NCBI RefSeq assembly: GCF_022565915.1
Contig: NZ_JAJOYX010000005.1
Span: 1-64,000, forward strand
Length of the DNA: 64,000 nt
Origin: Nesterenkonia sp. LB17
Lineage (GTDB): Bacteria; Actinomycetota; Actinomycetes; Actinomycetales; Micrococcaceae
Direction: 5' to 3'
Positions within the stretch are counted from its first letter, which is position 1. Each line of letters begins with the position of its first letter. The notes under the pieces were generated by a model that was not told the DNA's origin, made no database searches, and was given only the letters and a program-made list of their open reading frames with translations. The translations under genes and the position numbers were made by a program. Shown here in pieces: positions 62,022-64,000 of this stretch.

Positions 62022-62849
62022 AGTTCCTCCGTAGCCCAGAATGCCGCTTGTGACCCACAGTATCTTCGGCGCATACGAACGCGCGGCTGCTCCCGACTGG
62101 GATCTGGATCTGAGAAACGCCAGCTGCGCGGAAACAACGTCGCGCGTTGCCTGAGGGAGGAAGGTGGATGCGGTCCTGGGTCAGGCAGCCATCATGATCG
62201 ATGGGCAGGGGACCGGGAAGCAGTTCGGTGGTCGGGTGCAACCAGCGCACGCGTGATGCCCGCTCAGCGGACAGATGGAGCAGGGGGGGACTTTGGGCCC
62301 TAGGCGGCGATGGATCCATTGGATACGCTTCGGCCATAGCTCAAGCAGCCGGGCTCTTGTTACTTCAGACAAGGGTGCCCCATGGAGCACATTTCCCGAG
62401 TAGTCATCAGCACCTCCGGGGCGTCTGGACCGATCATCGTGGGGTTGGCGGCGTTGGAGATGTATTTCGCTGGACACCGTGTTCCCAAGGGTCTTCCAGA
62501 GATATCTCTGGCGACACCGCGTTTTCCGCGGCCGTGCGTGGTGGATGAGTCTGCCGCCATGAGAACTCGGGACCCGCAGTGGGACTCCGGCTCGCGCTCG
62601 GAACCGCGGTCGGAGAACACCTACGAACGGCGCCCGTTCCTTCGCTGAAGTTCGCTGACGGGTGCGGCCCCGAGCAGAGAGAAGAATCTCCATCCCGTCT
62701 GAAAGAACAAGAAGTTCCCGTTCCCATGACCTACCCGCGAGCAAGACCCCACGCTGACTTGTGGGGATCCTGCTGAACTGAGGATTGCGTCACTTCTTAT
62801 CGGTGCTGCCTGTTGTGGGCTCCATCGGTGCCGCCAGAAGGAGATCTTG
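62022..62849. other. 828-base stretch without a convincing gene
   Basis: I see no reading frame here with the codon bias or family pattern of the rest of the window. Short frames such as 62382-62648 on the plus strand and 62360-62620 on the minus strand overlap and neither is convincing. Base composition is less GC-rich than its surroundings. The stretch must hold the promoters of the DUF1622 and GAF-ANTAR genes; it also contains the repeat at 62473-62527. It may be remnant DNA from a decayed element. Confidence 0.5.
62473..62527. repeat. Imperfect 40-base tandem repeat with a perfect 16-base palindrome
   Basis: GACACCGTGTTCCC (62473-62486) recurs after 40 bases as GACACCGCGTTTTCC (62513-62527). 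The bases before each copy are also alike: GAGATGTATTTCGCTG before the first and GAGATATCTCTGGC before the second. In the second copy these form CCAGAGATATCTCTGG (62496-62511), a perfect palindrome. This may be a duplicated operator or remains of a mobile element. Confidence 0.45.
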
Positions 62850-63578
62850 ATGCCGACTGAACTACCGCGTGATGAACTGTTTCTAGTGTTCGCCCGCGTC
62901 GATGGCATGCTGCTCAGCGAGGAAACCGTTGAACACGCGGTTGAACTCCTCGCCCAGGCAGCCAAGAGAACTGTTCCGAGGGCCATCGGAGCCGGCGTGT
63001 CATTGATCAGCAGCGCCGGCAGCAGGGTGAGTGCCGGAAGCACTGACCGGGTGGTGCGCGAGGCCGATGATCTCCAGTACGCGACCGGCGAGGGCCCGTG
63101 CCTGAGTGCTTGGGCGTCGCGCATGATCGTCAACGTCAATGACGTCGAGTCCGATCGCCGCTGGCCGAACTGGTCTGCCGCCGTCGTCGGGCTGCCGGTC
63201 CGGTCGGTGCTGAGCACGCCGCTGCAGCACCAGGAGACCATTGTGGGTGCGATGAAGGTCTATTCCGCCGCGGAACATGCTTTCACACTGGAGAGTGCAC
63301 GGCTGTTGACGATGTTCGCCGGGCCGGCTGCCGCGCTGCTTGCGCATGTGCAGGCGAAAGACCTCCCGGTGAAGCTCAGCGAATCCATAAGCAACGCCAT
63401 GGGCCAGCGCGACATGATCAACATCGCCAAAGGCGTCGTGATGGACCAGCATGGGTTCGACAGAAACGCCGCCACCCGTCATCTGATCCAGGTGGCCCGA
63501 GCCGAATGCGTGACGATGGGGGAGACTGCGCAACGCATCATCGCCGCCGGTTGGCGGCAAGGCGGCAATCGGTCGTGA
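62850..63578 (+). CDS. GAF and ANTAR domain regulator
   Basis: AAGGAG is seven bases before ATG 62850. The 242-residue protein has a GAF domain in residues 25-160 (GAGVSLISSAGSRVSAGSTDRVVREADDLQYATGEGPCLSAW, SDRRWPNWSAAVVGLPVRSVLSTPL, GAMKVYSAAEHAF) and an ANTAR RNA-binding domain in about residues 175-230 (ISNAMGQRDMINIAKGVVMDQHGFDRNAATRHLIQVAR). ANTAR proteins bind paired-hairpin RNAs and prevent termination. The GPCLSAW motif is common in this actinobacterial subgroup. It overlaps the next gene by four bases. Confidence 0.9.
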   Translation: MPTELPRDELFLVFARVDGMLLSEETVEHAVELLAQAAKRTVPRAIGAGVSLISSAGSRVSAGSTDRVVREADDLQYATGEGPCLSAWASRMIVNVNDVESDRRWPNWSAAVVGLPVRSVLSTPLQHQETIVGAMKVYSAAEHAFTLESARLLTMFAGPAAALLAHVQAKDLPVKLSESISNAMGQRDMINIAKGVVMDQHGFDRNAATRHLIQVARAECVTMGETAQRIIAAGWRQGGNRS

Positions 63579-63913
63579 AGGATTCCAATTCACCAAAGCC
63601 GTCACGGCCTGACGGTCATCCGTCCTCGGCTGGGAGGGATGAGTCGCAGCGACAAAACCTGGGCAGAGCGGTGCGCCATTCCGCCCTTCCGCTGAAGAGG
63701 CTGTGGCTGCATTATTTCAGTATGGGCGGCACGGCCGGTGAGTACGAGCTCAATGCTTACATCCACAGCTTGTACTCGTTGCCCGAGTTCCAGCAGGACA
63801 TTCTGGCCCAGGCCGCCAACGAGATGATCGATATGCTCCCCTCGCCTCCCCGAGCGTCGTACAGCGATGAAGCAGATCACGACTGGGCGCCAAACGCAGA
63901 AATCCAGAGGTAG
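63575..63913 (+). CDS. Small protein coupled to the GAF-ANTAR regulator
   Basis: GTG 63575 overlaps the ANTAR stop (GTGA). The 112-residue protein has a 40-residue polar, basic start, then a compact helical core of about 45 residues, LWLHYFSMGGTAGEYELNAYIHSLYSLPEFQQDILAQAANEMIDML. This core looks like a small conserved domain I have seen beside ANTAR genes in related actinobacteria, but I cannot name it. Translational coupling suggests a partner of the regulator. Confidence 0.7.
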   Translation: MKDSNSPKPSRPDGHPSSAGRDESQRQNLGRAVRHSALPLKRLWLHYFSMGGTAGEYELNAYIHSLYSLPEFQQDILAQAANEMIDMLPSPPRASYSDEADHDWAPNAEIQR

Positions 63914-63918
63914 GAACC

Positions 63919-64000
63919 ATGCATAACGGAGAAGGAATCCCGACTCCGAACGAGGCAAAACAGGGACAACCATCCGGGCACGACCAGGGGAGTGCCGCTG
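63919..64000 (+). CDS. Gene truncated by the right edge
   Basis: ATG 63919 lies five bases after the previous stop, and AGGAA is upstream. The 27 visible residues (MHNGEGIPTPNEAKQGQPSG and onward) are hydrophilic, as in many disordered N-termini. It follows the ANTAR regulator and the small coupled gene in the same direction and is probably part of that operon. Nothing can be said of its function. Confidence 0.5.
   Translation, partial: MHNGEGIPTPNEAKQGQPSGHDQGSAA

Noticed and set aside
62181-62744. Minus-strand frame of 187 codons in the gene-poor stretch, and a plus-strand frame 62201-62548.
   Set aside because: No codon bias or recognisable motif; they overlap each other and neither has a convincing start.

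Overview
The window reads as a chromosomal segment of a high-GC actinobacterium. Most genes use G/C-ending codons. GTG and TTG starts are common, and several genes look leaderless. Typical actinobacterial families are present: ANTAR regulator, mycothiol-type DinB protein, PadR-UbiB pair, DUF3995 and a type III PKS resorcinol cluster. Many exported proteins are very acidic (CopC tail, DUF305 protein), which fits a moderately salt-tolerant member of the Micrococcaceae such as Nesterenkonia. The genus is an inference; there is no rRNA gene to test it, and I found no tRNA or CRISPR array.

Layout. 0-0.4 kb: a truncated reading frame, possibly a transposase, whose ribosome-binding site lies in a hairpin. 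0.4-4.1 kb: copper delivery cluster (His-rich membrane protein, CopC, PCuAC-type lipoprotein, Tat-exported DyP peroxidase) behind a TACA/TGTA palindrome. 4.2-7 kb: YccF protein, class 3 aldehyde dehydrogenase, Asp23-like pair. 7-10.2 kb: an overlapping three-gene operon (PIG-L deacetylase/methyltransferase fusion, acyl-CoA dehydrogenase-like protein, family 2 glycosyltransferase) that looks like an uncharacterised glycoconjugate pathway. 10.4-18.3 kb: P2-type cation ATPase, alcohol dehydrogenase, OsmC protein, alpha/beta hydrolase with a divergent TetR gene, DUF3995 protein, CorA. 18.4-22.3 kb: ABC-ATPase plus membrane partner, DUF2267 and DoxX proteins. 22.3-27.5 kb: resorcinol-type cluster (type III PKS, methyltransferase, flavin monooxygenase, convergent UbiA) and a divergent acyltransferase. 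27.4-38.6 kb: housekeeping and catabolic genes, including two SAM methyltransferases, a VTT protein with a CDP-alcohol phosphatidyltransferase, a flavin disulfide reductase, butanediol dehydrogenase, a TetR gene, a thiolase remnant, a thioesterase and two hydrolases.

38.7-45.8 kb is a second copper locus: CopB-type ATPase, BNR-repeat lipoprotein, DUF305 lipoprotein, DUF418 membrane protein and a two-component system. A CsoR-like operator sits in the copB promoter. Three similar TGAAG direct-repeat boxes lie at comparable distances upstream of copB, the DUF305 gene and the DUF418 gene, which suggests a CopRS-type regulon. 45.8-49.8 kb: lipid-anchored GH9 cellulase, aldo/keto reductase, GerW-like protein. 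49.9-57.3 kb: a carbon-oxidation locus (quinol monooxygenase-like protein, acetoin-reductase-like SDR, divergent IclR, gluconate dehydrogenase subunit 3-like protein, GMC oxidoreductase, fused FAD/Fe-S dehydrogenase). 57.5-61.4 kb: PadR-UbiB operon convergent with SelO. 61.6-64 kb: DUF1622 protein, an 828-base stretch without a convincing gene, a GAF-ANTAR regulator overlapping a small conserved-looking gene, and a gene cut by the right edge.
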